Positions 1 through 10,897 of a DNA stretch of 64,000 nt are shown here, in pieces. The notes under the pieces are model-generated. The model did not search any database. It was given only the letters and a program-made list of their open reading frames with translations, and had not been told where the DNA came from. The translations under genes were made by a program, and so were the position numbers. Position 1 is the first letter of the stretch; each line of letters opens with the position of its first letter. The stretch lies in NCBI RefSeq assembly GCF_050624435.1, contig NC_134543.1, positions 126,137,475-126,201,474 of the forward strand. Reading direction: 5' to 3'. The stretch comes from Tenrec ecaudatus. Lineage: Eukaryota > Chordata > Mammalia > Afrosoricida > Tenrecidae.

Positions 1-350
1 CTCTCAGTCACATTATGATTTTTTGCTCTGGGTCTTTGATGCCTGATACCTGCTCCCATTGACACCTCATGATCACACAGGCTGGTGTGTTTCTTCCATG
101 TGGGTTTTGTTGCTTCTCAGCTAGATGGCCTCTTGTTTATCTTCAAGCCTTTAAGACTACAGACATTATATCTTTTGATAGCCAGGCACCATCATCTTTC
201 TTCACCACATTTGCTTATGCACCTGCTTTGTCTTCAGCAACTGTGTTGGGAAGGTGAGCATCTCAGAGTGCCAGATTATTAGAACAAAGTGTTCTTGTGT
301 TGAGGGAGTACTTGAGTTGAGGCCCAATGCCCATCTGCTTCCTAATACTA
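1..350 (-). mobile_element. HAL1-like 3' region, internal fragment
   Basis: The stretch matches the internal block of the family seen complete at 18480-19085, in antisense, with the shared landmarks gatcacacaggctggtgtg, cttcaagcctttaagac and atatcttttgatagccaggc. It begins before the window and ends near the block with 'actaaacct'. It has no poly-T end here, so its 3' part lies to the left, outside the window. Confidence 0.8.
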
Positions 351-1190
351 AACCTCAAAGGATATTTTTAAGCCATGTTAAATGATGTGTTTGCATTAGT
401 CACACAGAAATGTGTTTTAATAAGTGATAATGTACATGGCATTTTAATGAGAGGTCAAAATTATTATCAATGTTTATATTATTCCTAAGAACCTAGTCAC
501 TTCATCATAATATATATTATGTGCTAAGTCTTGGAGTACAAAAAGGTCTTTGAAGTTAACAGTTATGTTGTGGGGATTTAACAGATAGGGAACTCAATAA
601 AATGTGGATACATTCTTAGTATGAAATATAGATTTTTATGAAGAAGTAAAATTTTGTACCTATTATTAACATTCATTTAGTATTTTTAAAGAGAAAATCA
701 TACACTCCAAATTATTTGCAATGAAAATAATCAAATTCATTTGAATCCATATATTTATTTTATTTTTACTTATGTAAATGAGATGATTAGCATAAAAGGG
801 AACAACATTTAATGCAATGTAATTCATCTAAAAAGCCTAATGGGGCAAAAAAAATTAACCTATGAAGGTAAAGCAAAGGTAGACAATTACGTTTATGTAT
901 TAAATGAATCAAAAAACATTGCACTCTACAGAAAAGTTTGGCTAAAATGTCCCCAAAAGTTGTTCCAGTGTGGTAGGAAGTTGCTGATGAATCTTAACTC
1001 CGGATCCTAAAAGGGACCAAAGAGGATTAATGTGCAAAGTCTTCTGAGTGAGAGTCAAGTGTTTTTCACCCTTGAGCTTGGCCCTCCTGGAAAAGAGGTT
1101 AGACAATTCCCACCTAGGATTAGATTAATCTTTTGGGAAGGTGACTGCCATTTCTGTTGGTGAGATCTATCTGATGCGCATACACATCCA
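351..1190. other. AT-rich upstream flank, nothing recognised
   Basis: The sequence is AT-rich and has no repeat or coding signal that I recognise. If gene order is as in human, the neighbouring divergent gene PCLAF would lie further upstream. Its short N-terminal coding exon is not seen here on either strand. Confidence 0.5.
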
Positions 1191-1194
1191 ACCC

Positions 1195-1258
1195 CCAAAA
1201 GCTTTCCGGTAGCTGAGTGCTTTAACCATTGCGGCACCAGGGGTCCTCGTATCTGACT
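1195..1258 (-). mobile_element. AfroSINE fragment (tRNA-like head)
   Basis: The antisense tRNA-like head is recognisable from 'gctgagtgctttaacc..tgcggcaccagggg'. It abuts a second SINE in the same orientation. Confidence 0.6.
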
Positions 1259-1462
1259 ACTCGCTGCCATCGAATCAGTTCTAACTTATAATGCACCTCA
1301 AATAGGGCAGACAAGACTAGAACTGCCCCTGTGGGTTTCTGAGACTGTACCTGCTTACAGAAATATAAAGTTTTACAATTCTGCAGTGGAGCGCCTGGTG
1401 GTTTTGAACTGTTGACCTTGCAGTTAGCAACCCACTAAGGCTCCAGGGATCCTCGCCTACAC
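1259..1462 (-). mobile_element. AfroSINE, near full length
   Basis: In antisense it shows the usual order: gccatcgaatcagttctaac, then aactgcccctgtgggtttctg, then a tRNA-like part ending 'gttagcaacccactaaggctccaggg'. This tRNA-derived SINE type is characteristic of Afrotheria. Confidence 0.75.
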
Positions 1463-1886
1463 CTACAGGCGGTAGACATTAATAACAACAACTACTACTA
1501 GAACAAATACTTATAGCTCTTTCTTTTGCCAAGTGCTGCTTCAAATGTTAAAATAGATCCAGATCAGTTTAAAAGCTGGCTTTCCAAATCCTTGGGATTT
1601 TTTTCCCTCCTAAACTGTAGTTTTACAGGATTTGCTCTGTCTTCTCTGCAGAAGTTCCGATCATGTCATGTCCTACATTTGACGATGCCGACACATTACG
1701 CGAGATCAAGCTCTTAATTGAGTGTAAGCAGACGCGGAAGAAGAAGAGGGGTCAGGGATCAGCGTGGGTTGCGGCGCCTGCGCGCGGAACGTTTGAGAGC
1801 AAGTCGGCGTTGCACAGGGGACTCGTCCGGCGACACGGGGGACTTGTGCGGCGCAGGACACGGGGCCCCGGCCTGGAGCGCAGCTG

Positions 1887-1893
1887 CTTCCGG
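1887..1893. promoter_or_regulatory. ETS/GABP-type motif CTTCCGG
   Basis: CTTCCGG lies 10-16 bases upstream of the ATG. A related GCGGAAG lies near 1734. ETS/GABP sites are common at TATA-less housekeeping promoters. Function here is inference only. Confidence 0.4.
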
Positions 1894-1902
1894 CAGCCAG
1901 AG

Positions 1903-2012
1903 ATGGCCGTGGCTGGGGCGGCGTCGCAGCAGCAGCAGCAGCAGCTGGTCCAGTGGTGCACGCAGCAGCTGCGGAGAGCATTCGGCCTGGATGTCAGCGA
2001 GGAGATCACGCA
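1903..2012 (+). CDS. TRIP4: TRIP4 coding exon 1 (residues 1-36, codon 37 split)
   Basis: It starts MAVAGAAS, then six glutamines encoded by six pure CAG codons (residues 9-14), then LVQWCTQQLRRAFGLDVSEE. The ATG context (G at -3, G at +4) is strong. The donor is acgca|gtgaga, leaving two bases of a Gln codon that exon 2 completes. From memory the human protein has a short non-Gln segment where the Q6 run sits. The reading frame stays open upstream to an ATG at 1663, so an 80-residue N-terminal extension is formally possible. The 1903 start is preferred because it matches the family start and lies inside the CpG island. Confidence 0.93.
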
Positions 2013-2399
2013 GTGAGACCGGTTCGGGCCCCGAGGCTGGCCCTGACAGACAAAGCGAGCAGGGAAACGGGGAGGACTACAAAGTTGATGAGTGTGAAGA
2101 ATTGTGATAAGGGGCTGCTGTCGGCCTGTAGGCGCCGAATTCCGGCCTCTGGCTTTATCGTTCAGCTTCTAGAATAGATCGTTAGGCTCCACAATCTGTC
2201 AACGAGATCCGCGTTTCCTTGGGAAACGCCCCAAACCTTGGCAATTAGACCTGTCAGACTGTGAGGAGCCAGTTTCTGTATTGCTCCCGTGGAGCAAGGG
2301 GAGCAACCTGATGATCTTTCCAGAAATACATTTTAATTTAGCCTCTGAGTTGTGTAATGTAGGGATTTAAATGGAGGCGCTCACGATAAAGTGCAAATA

Positions 2400-2515
2400 A
2401 CTCCTGAGTCAGAGCCCCAGGTTCTATTTTCTGTTGTGACTTCCCATTTTTGTAACCTTGGAGAACTTAAACGCCCCCTGTCTACCTTAGATTCCTCTTC
2501 AATAAAATGAATAAC
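2400..2515 (+). repeat. MIR-like SINE remnant
   Basis: The pattern 'gagccccaggttc ... aaccttggagaacttaaac ... attcctcttcaataaaatg' matches the sense core of MIR. It is much decayed. Confidence 0.5.
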
Positions 2516-3312
2516 TAAGTTTATCATTAGGCCATTGATTCTAATGAAATGGAAACGATGATGGACAGGATTTATTATCTGCTTTCACTTGATTTGTTTA
2601 ACAAATATTTGTCCTTGGCCAATACCGTGGTAATAAAGACGATCAATGTATAATTGGGTTGCTTCCTTGATGAGTCCTGAGGTGGGGGGAATGTGGTAGC
2701 AGGGAATAAAGGTCACTCTCTGAGACTCGGGGAACACAGCGTTTCGCAAAGGAATGGCTTTTTCCTTGTGCACTCCAGGTGCGGTGCACAGTGTTCAGGC
2801 AGGGGAAAAACCTTGGGACTTATTTGAGCAACTAAAAGTTGTTTATGGACACAAACCTTATAATTTTAAAAACAATAGAAGCGGTGATTTGGTCATGTTA
2901 TTGTGTCTATTAATGTCCTTAAAATGTTTTAGAAATTTTAAATTTTCTAATAGAGCATTTGGTAACTAATATTTTATGAGAAAATATAATGAATATAAAA
3001 ATATAATTATAGGAAATATCCCTGTTAGTGACAGCCCTATTAGTCTATCTTTACAATAATGATGTGATTCTAGAAATAGAAAAATAGTAAATGGCTAAAT
3101 ATATATATGAAAGTTACAATAAGTACTACTTGAGGTCATGATCATGGTCTAATTAAATCTCTATCCTTAACTTTTAGCATAGTACTCAAACTGATTGATA
3201 GTAACACTCTAATGGGTTACTTACTGGTTTGTATGACTTTAGTCTCTGATATGATTATTAAAAAATATATAAGATAGCCTTGTTTCAGTCGCTTATATCT
3301 TTTTCTCCTGAG
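2516..3312. other. Intron 1 remainder, nothing recognised
   Basis: AT-rich intron sequence with no repeat that I can name. Confidence 0.4.
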
Positions 3313-3482
3313 GTATGTTTTGTCAATTGAAACTGCTGAAGAGATGCGAGAGTATGTTACTGATCTCCTCCAGGGAAATGAGGGCAAAAAAGGTCAATTC
3401 ATAGAGGAACTTATAATTAAATGGCAAAATAATGGCCAAGAGTCAGTTTCTGACCCTTTGCTACCGTGCTTCAAAAAAGATG
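3313..3482 (+). CDS. TRIP4: TRIP4 coding exon 2 (residues 37-93, codon 94 split)
   Basis: The acceptor ctcctgag|gtatg completes the split Gln codon and the exon continues YVLSIETAEEMREYVTDLLQ. The middle reads GNEGKKGQFIEELIIKWQ. It ends CFKKD plus one base before the donor g|gtacgt. This conserved N-terminal helical region precedes the zinc finger. Confidence 0.95.
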
Positions 3483-4140
3483 GTACGTAAGGATTGAAAT
3501 ATTCGTTCTTTCAGCACTCAGTGTGTAAGACCTGGTATTTTCTGTTACCCTACATTTTTCAAAGCTAGGTAGTTCAGTTCTATACAATCTGTAATAACTG
3601 TTGTTGTAGTTAGACTTTGTCAGTTTAGAAATATTTCCAGACAAAATGTGGCTTCAGAATAATTTGAAGATTTTATGTGTAGATTTAAGAAACATTTTTC
3701 AGGTCTGTTTGTACCTGGATGAAAGTAAAATGTTGACTAATAACTGAATAGTATTTAGAAGGTAAATAGTTTAAGAACACAAAGAAATAAGCACTAAACT
3801 AAGAATCTCATATCTAACTGTGGCTTGTTATGTACTCTACAACATCAGATTTTAATTCAGTTTTTTAATCCTAACATTATTTTTTAATCTTTTAATACTC
3901 TTGGTAATGATGACTTAAATGTAATTCTGATTTGAAAAAATTTTAAATCTGGTTTGAGAAAGATAATTAATTTGAAAGTTTGTCTGCCCTGATATATTGG
4001 CTCAAAATATTAGGCATTGTCTTCTCTATTAGCTACTAGAAGTTTGCCAATGAACTCTGCTATTTGCAGTCTGTCTCTGCGTATGTCTACATACATATAC
4101 ATATAGAGATAGAAAGCTAGAAGACCATGTGCACAATAGC
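3483..4140. other. Intron 2, nothing recognised
   Basis: Unique-looking AT-rich intron sequence lying before the SINE at 4148. Confidence 0.4.
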
Positions 4141-4147
4141 AAGTGAG

Positions 4148-4290
4148 CAAGCCCTGGTGGCATTTTGGTAAATGTTAGACTGCTAACTGCAAGGTAAGAA
4201 GTTCAAACTCACCAGCTGCTCTGTGGGAGCAAGATGAGGGAAAATGCTCCTGGAAAGATAATGGTGGTTGCAGAATTCACTCAGTGGCCT
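4148..4290 (+). mobile_element. AfroSINE, 3'-truncated
   Basis: It opens with the tRNA-like head 'gccctggtggcattttggtaa', then gctaactgcaaggtaagaag and caccagctgctctgtggg. It ends about 60 bases before exon 3. Confidence 0.75.
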
Positions 4291-4347
4291 TGGATTTTGT
4301 TTTGGTTGTGTGTGTGTACTTTTATATCTATTCATTTTTCTTCAAAG

Positions 4348-4481
4348 AAAATTTAGATATGCAAAAATCAGGAGACCAGATAAAGAGAACTAGACGGAAA
4401 GGGAGAAACCGGCAGGAAATCCCTACGTTTGCTGAACCTGACACAACCATCGAGGTCAAAACACCTTTCGATTTGGCCAAG
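4348..4481 (+). CDS. TRIP4: TRIP4 coding exon 3 (residues 94-138)
   Basis: The acceptor is ttcaaag|aaaattt and the donor is gccaag|gtgagt. It encodes a basic stretch (QIKRTRRKGRNRQE) followed by PDTTIEVKTPFDLAK. It ends on a codon boundary. An AfroSINE ends about 60 bases upstream, so the branch point and pyrimidine tract are confined to the short gap. Confidence 0.95.
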
Positions 4482-4734
4482 GTGAGTGCTTATAAAATGA
4501 TGTCTTTTTTCTGCCTAGTACAGTATAGGATGTGACTAATGCATTTCAGAGAGCAAAATGTACAAAAGGCCTAGAATGGCATTTTTTCAACAAATACTTG
4601 AGGAAAAATGTTAATTATGACGTAATGCTTCCTGTGTACTAGATTTCTTTTGGCGGTCTGATTAGTCAGTATTATAAGGACATCTTTGCTGAGAGATGAG
4701 ATTGAAATATCTCTGTATATTATGTAAGATCTCT

Positions 4735-4868
4735 AGTGGGGCAGAGTTAAAGGCGCTCGAATGTTAACCCCTAAATAGTCAGCAGTCAAATTTGCGAACT
4801 GTTCTGAGGGAGAAAGATAGGTAGTCCACCTTGATAGAGATTTAGAGCCTTGGAAATCCTAGGGGCCA
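4735..4868 (+). mobile_element. AfroSINE, degraded
   Basis: Decayed sense copy: 'agttaaaggcgctcgaatgttaac', 'ctgttctgagggagaaagata', then 'agagccttggaaatcc'. Confidence 0.5.
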
Positions 4869-5259
4869 TGTGTCATAGCCTTTATTGAGCCAAATTGAGG
4901 CAGTAGGTTTTGTGTTTTGGTTTTATATAGAATGGAAAATATTTAAAGAAGAGCACCAGCACTTCAGTTGCGGCATTTGCTGTTTATTTTAAAAAACAAA
5001 ACAAAACACAGTTCTAGCTGTTGTTAAAGAGTATTCCTATTTTGAACTGGGCTTCACCACCATCATTACCTTAATTTACCTTATAGAACTTTTTCAGATT
5101 CTTTATTTTTATTCTTAATATAGCCCTGTGGGGTCAACAGAAATATTTATAATTATGACAATTTGACAGCCTAAATTGCTAAAATGAAGTGACTAGTTAA
5201 TTAAGCTAAAATGGAAATGCACTAAGATGCAGCTATTGATCTCTTCCCATTTGGAGCAA

Positions 5260-5450
5260 AAAAGAGTGAAGGAAATGAATGAATCAGGGAAACAATTAAT
5301 CCAAAGGACTAATGGACCATGTGTACCTCAACCTACACAACCCAGAGACCAGAAGAATGAGCTTGTGCCCGGTCCTACTGCTGGTGTCTTTGAAAGGGAT
5401 CACAAGGTCTGCAGCTCAAACACACGCTACTCCCCAGAAGAAAGAGGAAA
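5260..5450 (+). repeat. Afrotherian L1-type 3' region fragment
   Basis: The pattern 'cagagaccagaagaatgagc..tgtgcccggtcc..agggatcacaa' matches an L1-associated repeat I recall from elephant-type genomes. The family is assigned by recollection only. Confidence 0.35.
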
Positions 5451-5545
5451 CTAGCTACTGCCCTGAAGATTTATAGTCTTGGAAACCCTATGTAGGTCTG
5501 GATGCGTCAGAACTGACTCGATGGCAGTGAATTATTTTGATAAAT
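5450..5545 (+). mobile_element. AfroSINE 3' part
   Basis: 'gatttatagtcttggaaaccc' followed by 'gcgtcagaactgactcgatgg' is the sense 3' half of the SINE. Confidence 0.65.
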
Positions 5546-5940
5546 TAATTCACTCTATTTTGCCCTAATCTGTTTAGTCAACACACACATTTATGAATCT
5601 ATACTAAAGCAGAATACATTGACTATGCAATATTCTTATCACTACCATTTAGCTTTTTAATACTGTAGATGCCAATTTTAGTTTGTCAAAGTGTTTTACT
5701 GTATATGCTAATGGACCTTAATGAATAATAAATTGCCTTGATGATTGTTATTAAGTAGATTTAATAAGGTATAATAAAAGCTCTGATTCACTCTTGCATT
5801 CCCAGACGTGGATGGGTAAAAATCTTCAAATTAATAATGATTTAATTTCATGTCTCTTGGTATTTTAATTCTACATACATGTCAGCAACCTGTTTCTGGT
5901 ACTATATTTTATCTTTGCCTGTTTTTGCACTCATTAAAAG

Positions 5941-7065
5941 CAAGCTCCAGAACCCAAACAAAGGCTGAACATGATTGTGGAACAAGAGGAAAGTAAAATG
6001 GAAATAGGGAAAATAACTGGGAGACAAAGGACATTTATAGAGGTCTAAATACAGGCATATATATGTAAACACATTTATATATAATGATAGGGGAATAGAT
6101 CTATGTACATATATTTATTTATAATATATGCGGCAGCAGATGGACATTGGGCCTCCACTCAAGTATTCCCTCAATGCAAGAACACTTTGTTCTACTAACT
6201 TGGCATTCCATGATGCTCACCTTCCCTGACACAATGGCTAAAAACAAAATGGGTGCATAAGCAAATAGTGGTGAAGAAAGCTGATGGTGCCCGGCTATCA
6301 AAAGATATAGTGTCTTAAAGGCTTGAGGATAAGCAAGCAGCCATCTAGCTGGAAGCAACAAAGCCCACATGGAAAGAAGCACACCAACCTGTGTGATCCT
6401 GAGGTGCCGATGGAATCAGGTATTAAAGACCCAAACAAAACAAAACAAAAATTCATATTGTTGTGAATGAGGGGGAGGGCAGAGTGGAGACCCAAATCCA
6501 AAATCAATTGAACATCCCCTGTTAAAAGAGCTACAAGCAAGAGACAAGCCAGTCAGGGAGCAGTATAGCAGCACTGACGAAACTCACAACTTGCCTCTAG
6601 TTCTTTAATGCTCTCCCCCAGCCCCTGCTCACTATCATAACCCCAATTCTACCTTACAAATCTGAGTAGGGGGGTGGGGTGGGAAACCGATCACATTGAT
6701 TGATGTATGGCCCCCTCCCAGGCAGGAGGACTGACAACAGAAAAGTGGGTGAAAGGAGATAGTGGTCGGTGTAAGATGAAAAAAATAAATATTTGATAAA
6801 GTATCAAGGGTTCATGGGGGTGGGGGAGGGAGGGGAAAAATGAGGAACTGATACCAAGGGCTTAAGTAGAAAGAAAGTATTTTGAAAATGATGATGGAGT
6901 GTGAGTGGGGGGAGGGCGGGAGAGGGGAGGCTGCGGTGGGGTGAAAATAAAATTTAAAAAAAAGAAAGAAAATGATGATGGCAACATATGTACAAATGTG
7001 TTTGACACAAGGTATGTATGGATTGTGATAAGAGCTGTACCAACCCCCAATAAAATGATTTTATA
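5941..7065 (+). mobile_element. HAL1-like copy, 5'-truncated, sense
   Basis: It runs from the block before 'atttatagaggtctaaat' through the (antisense) gatcacacaggttggtgtgc-type block and 'gggttcatgggggtggggg' to the 3' end 'ccccaataaaatgatttt'. About 1.1 kb of the 3' region is present with no ORF1. Confidence 0.85.
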
Positions 7066-7132
7066 TATATAGCAAGCTTGGGGAAAAGTTTGAAGATGTG
7101 TTTTATGCCCTACAACTATTTATGGTTGCATT

Positions 7133-7437
7133 TTTCAAAACTTTTTATTGTGATTTGAGTAAAATTTTACAGAGCAAATTGGTTCTCTAATGAACAATTC
7201 CTTGACATTTTGCTTTGTGTAACTGACTGCAAACTCCACAAAGTAATATCCCTTTTCCCACTTCCTTCCTGTGTTTCCTATTTCCATTTGTCTTTCTTTC
7301 CTGTCCTTTCCTGCTTCTGAGCCGTCCTTGGGCACATGATCTCAAGTGACCGATTGTTTTGATCTCGTGGCCAGCTGGTTGTTTTAAAGAGCGTATATCT
7401 CCCTGGTGCTAGTGTTTACCCTATAGGTCGGTCCATT
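7133..7437 (-). repeat. Afrotherian L1-type 3' end, antisense
   Basis: Read in reverse it contains 'ttcattagagaaccaatttg', then 'ctctgtaaaattttactcaaa' and ends 'cacaataaaaag'. It resembles the L1 3' end at 11040-11270. Confidence 0.45.
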
Positions 7438-7484
7438 TTTTTTTAATGTAGGCTTGGAGTGTTGTTTTGTTTTACAGAAATTTT

Positions 7485-7670
7485 CTTTTTTTTAATCATT
7501 TTATTAGGGGCTCACACTACTCTTATCATAATCCATACATATATCAATTGTCTAAAGCACATCTGTACATTTGTTGCCCTCATCATTCTCAGAACATTTG
7601 CTCCCCACTAAAGCCCTTGGCATCAGCTCTTCATTTTTCCCCTCCCTCCCCACTCCCCCAGTCTATTTCT
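7485..7670 (-). mobile_element. HAL1-like 3' end, antisense
   Basis: Poly-T, then aatcattttattaggggctc, followed by the family order to 'cccccagtctattt'. It is directly followed by a second copy. Confidence 0.85.
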
Positions 7671-7866
7671 TTTTTTTAACATTTTATTAGGGGCTCATAC
7701 AACTCTTATCACAATCCATGCATATACATACATCAATTGTATAAAGCACATCCGTACATTCTTTGCCCTAATCACTCTCAAAGCATTTGCTCTCCTCTTA
7801 AGTCCTCCGCATCAGGTCCTCTCTTTTTTTTCCCCTCCCTCCCCCTCCCCCACCCCAGTCTATTTT
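7671..7866 (-). mobile_element. HAL1-like 3' end, antisense, second copy
   Basis: Poly-T then aacattttattaggggctc, ending 'caccccagtctattt'. Both neighbours end in the same cagtctattt followed by T-run, which is the likely target duplication. Confidence 0.85.
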
Positions 7867-8110
7867 TTAACCGTTTTATTAACACTTCATTCATTTCATA
7901 CAATTCAGTAATTCAATCATATCAATAGATATTGATAAAAATATTGATTGAAAAAAGGAGTTGTAGAAATTGTCATCATACTCAATTCTAGAACATTTTC
8001 TTCTTCCTTGTAGTCATTGTTATTCATGTAACTGTTTTTTTCTAATTGTGACAAGAATATACCTGACAGAACATTATCCAATTCCACAGTCTACTTGTAT
8101 AATTCAATGT
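7867..8110 (-). repeat. Old L1-type 3' end, antisense
   Basis: 'ttttattaacacttcattc..atacaattcagtaattcaatcat' followed by 'tctagaacattttcttcttcc' is the antisense 3' region of an L1 family distinct from the HAL1-like one. Similar pieces lie at 28967, 31255 and 43866. Confidence 0.5.
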
Positions 8111-8249
8111 TGTTGATTATATTATTCATATTCTACAACTATTATTGTTATCTTTTGCCAAATTAACCAATCTACTTTGGGACCGAAGGTTGAGCTGTTG
8201 GATTATGGTTGTATCAAACCTGTAAGTAAATCTTATCTTCCACAGGCAA

Positions 8250-8810
8250 TTCATGTAGTTAGTCAGAAACTTTTCTTGGTTTCTGCTCTGTGCCAAACTC
8301 TGATGTAGGCATTGGAGATAAATCAATAACAAGGCAAATTAGACTTTATTGTTTCCCTAGAGTTTACATTTTGTTGAAAAGACAGAGCAAATAAAGAAAT
8401 TTAAAAGAAACAAAAAGAGGTGTTTATAGACTATGCAAAGCGCCACAGGTTTTAAAAGGGGTGCTGTGATGGCAGTAATTAGTAAGATGGGAGCGAGTTC
8501 AGATGGGGTATTCAGATAAAATTATAGCTAAGACCTCTTAATACTGAGTGAGGCTTGGGACTAGGAGCACTAGGAAGTAGCATTTATTAGTTCTAATAAA
8601 TGCCAGGGGTAGGATAGGGGACTTTCTAGCAGGTATCCGAGGGCCCGTGCGGCTGTAGCATGGTAAACAAGAAAGAAAGATATGAAAAGCAGGTGACACA
8701 GTACTGAAAAGCCAGATGTAGGGTTTTGTAGGCCATGAAAAGTTATTTGGATTTTATTTAATCACAACAGGAAGCCATTGAGTGGTTTCCTGTTTTAGGA
8801 TGATATGCTG
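8250..8810 (+). repeat. Ancient LINE (L2-like) fragment
   Basis: The series 'tctgtgccaaactctgatgtagg', 'ggcattggagataaatcaataa', 'ttttgtaggccatgaaaagtta' and 'aggaagccattgagtgg' follows the sense order of an ancient mammalian LINE of L2 type. Confidence 0.5.
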
Positions 8811-9290
8811 TCAAAGTCTTGTTTGCTTCTTCTGTCTTCCAATAAATACTTATTGCCACTTACTTGCAAGAAAACTCGTCAAAACCAAAATTCCTCAACT
8901 ATGTTACTTTAATCCAACCAGGTACTTTAATGGAGGTCAAAATCTTGGGTGTAGAGATTTTAAATTTTCTCACCACCATTCCTGAGTACTAAAGATATTG
9001 AAAATTTTTTTGAAGGCAATCTGCTATATTGGATAAAATCTTTAGCTCTTGTCTTAGATTTTCATTCTTAATTAAGTTGGCTTCTTATTTATTTTGGTAT
9101 TTTCTAGCAACAGTATTCCTCTTTTCCGACGTTGGACCTTTGGACAAATCCTGTTTCCTTTCTTGTAGTAACTACCCCGTCTATTAGAACTGTTAAGGAG
9201 AATTTTTTTCTCTGAAACTTAAGTCTCCAGAAACAATGGAATAACTTTCACTTTCGAGGAAAAGTAATGGAAAAGACTACAACATGGTTT
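8811..9290. other. Intron 3 stretch, nothing recognised
   Basis: No family or coding signal was identified. Confidence 0.35.
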
Positions 9291-10400
9291 TGAAGTGGCA
9301 GACACTGATAAACATGACTCTTTTTGTTTTATAAACTTTTATAGCATATGTGCAAAAGTGAACAAGTGAATTTGTACAAATGAGCCATACCTGTGTATCA
9401 CTTATAACCCCATAATCCTTATACATCTGAAAACAATTACAACTCTCCCAAAGGAAAACACTTCCTTGATGTCCAGCACCGTACTTTCATGTTTCCCAAG
9501 TAAGTGGGAGTCTGTAATATGTACTCTTTTGTTTCCAACGTCTCTCAGTTACCATTGTGTTCTGAGATTTGTCATATTGTTTTGGGTGACTATACTTTTT
9601 TTTTAATCAATAAAAATTTTATAGGTCAAATAGAACACTTTCTGAAAGCATTTTTCCATGTTGGATTTTAGGCGTAAGTCTTCATTCACTTTATTAAGCT
9701 TTCAGGATTTTTTAATCATTTTATTGGGGACTCGTACAACTCTTATCACAGTCCACACATACACATTTGTACATTTGTTGCCCTCATCATTCTCAAAACA
9801 TTTGCTTTCTACTTGAGCCCTTGGCATCAGCTCCTCACCTTTTCCCCTCCAGGTGACTATACTTTTTCATTCTCATTGCTACATTAGCATCTAGTGAATG
9901 CATCACATTTTATCCACTCTGCTGTCAATTACTGGGCAACAGGCTACACACATGTTCTGCTTTAGAACATAAGTGTTTGCACTCCTACCAGCATTGTAAT
10001 TCCAGTACCTCTGTATCCTCACCAATGCTTTATATCTTCTGCTAGTTTCAATTTAGCCATTCTGGTTAGCATGTAATGGTAGCGTATCACACTGTGGTTG
10101 TAGTTTGCGTTTTCCCAAGGAAATTCAACATTTTTCATTTGTCTCTTGGTCATTGGGATATACATTTTATGAAGTGCCTCTTTAGATCTTTCATCCATTG
10201 TGTTATTTGTCTTTTTTTACTGATTTTTTGGGTCAATTAAAATTTTTTTCTTACCTTATTGATTGTCCATATTTCCAAATCCATGAATATTACCTGGTTT
10301 TTGATACAGCCTTGTTTCTTATGATCTCCAATCTAGCTGTTCTTAAAAATGTCACAAATACAACCTTAGCTGCAACAGTTACTTTCTACCAGCCATTGTA
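9291..10400 (-). repeat. Ancient L1 3' region, antisense, interrupted
   Basis: The part 9875-10210 reads as a classic ancient-L1 3' region ('ctcctaccagcattgtaatt', 'catttttcatttgtctcttgg'). It is split by the insertion at 9601-9851. Confidence 0.55.
9601..9851 (-). mobile_element. HAL1-like insertion with extra 3' sequence, 16-bp TSD
   Basis: It is flanked by perfect 16-bp copies of ggtgactatacttttt (9585-9600 and 9852-9867). The family 3' end (antisense aatcattttattggggac) begins only at about 9712. The 107 bases between the left duplication and that point are not part of the family. In sense orientation these extra bases follow the element's poly-A and contain an AATAAA before a second A-run. 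Confidence 0.85.
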
Positions 10401-10641
10401 GGGAACGGACTGCTACCAGCACAAAAAGGTAAGGTCATTCATGACTAAACAGTTTTTGATGATTATGAACTCTGCTCAGTACCTTTGAATCTAACTAACT
10501 TGTATTCCTTCCACTCCTTTCCTCCTTTCGTAGCTCCTAGGAAGTGTATAAATTATTGGACAGAGGTAGAGGTTGTCCTCCCTTGATTATTTTCATTGTC
10601 CTTAATTGTTTGATGCTAATTCTGGTGTCTTGGTACATTAG

Positions 10642-10854
10642 GCACAAGAGAATTCTAACTCCGTCAAGAAGAAGACGAAATTTGTCAACTTATACACCAA
10701 AGAAGGACAGGACAGGCTTGCAGTCCTGCTCCCTGGCCGCCACCCTTGTGATTGTCTGGGCCAGAAGCACAAGCTCATCAATAACTGTCTGATCTGTGGG
10801 CGGATTGTCTGTGAACAAGAGGGCTCTGGCCCCTGCTTATTTTGTGGCTCTCTG
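10642..10854 (+). CDS. TRIP4: TRIP4 coding exon 4, zinc finger
   Basis: It is 71 codons, residues 139-209, between acceptor tacattag|gcacaag and donor tctctg|gtaaat. It carries most of the TRIP4-type zinc finger (C2HC5 family): His172, Cys174, Cys176, His181, Cys187, Cys190, Cys195, Cys203 and Cys206 are all present. The zinc finger is the known partner-binding part of the protein (nuclear receptors, co-activators and ASC-complex partners). Confidence 0.96.
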
Positions 10855-10897
10855 GTAAATTGTTTCTTTTCTACTTTATTGTGCTTTGTGTTAATGT

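Larger units (their letters stand above)
1730..2170 (+). promoter_or_regulatory. TRIP4: CpG-island promoter of TRIP4
   Basis: This is the only strongly GC- and CpG-rich stretch of the window, with runs such as gcggcgcctgcgcgcgg and gtccggcgacacggggg. It surrounds the TRIP4 start codon and has no TATA box at a sensible distance. The block gcgcctgcgcgcg resembles an NRF1 site. A CpG island of this kind is expected for a housekeeping gene. The exact transcription start cannot be fixed from sequence. Confidence 0.75.

Noticed and set aside
1-1730. First exon of the divergent neighbour PCLAF
   Set aside because: No matching N-terminal coding sequence was seen on the minus strand; in human the gap is several kilobases.
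1706-2177. Several overlapping open frames in other frames of the CpG island
   Set aside because: They arise from GC-rich, stop-poor sequence; only the TRIP4 frame matches a known protein.
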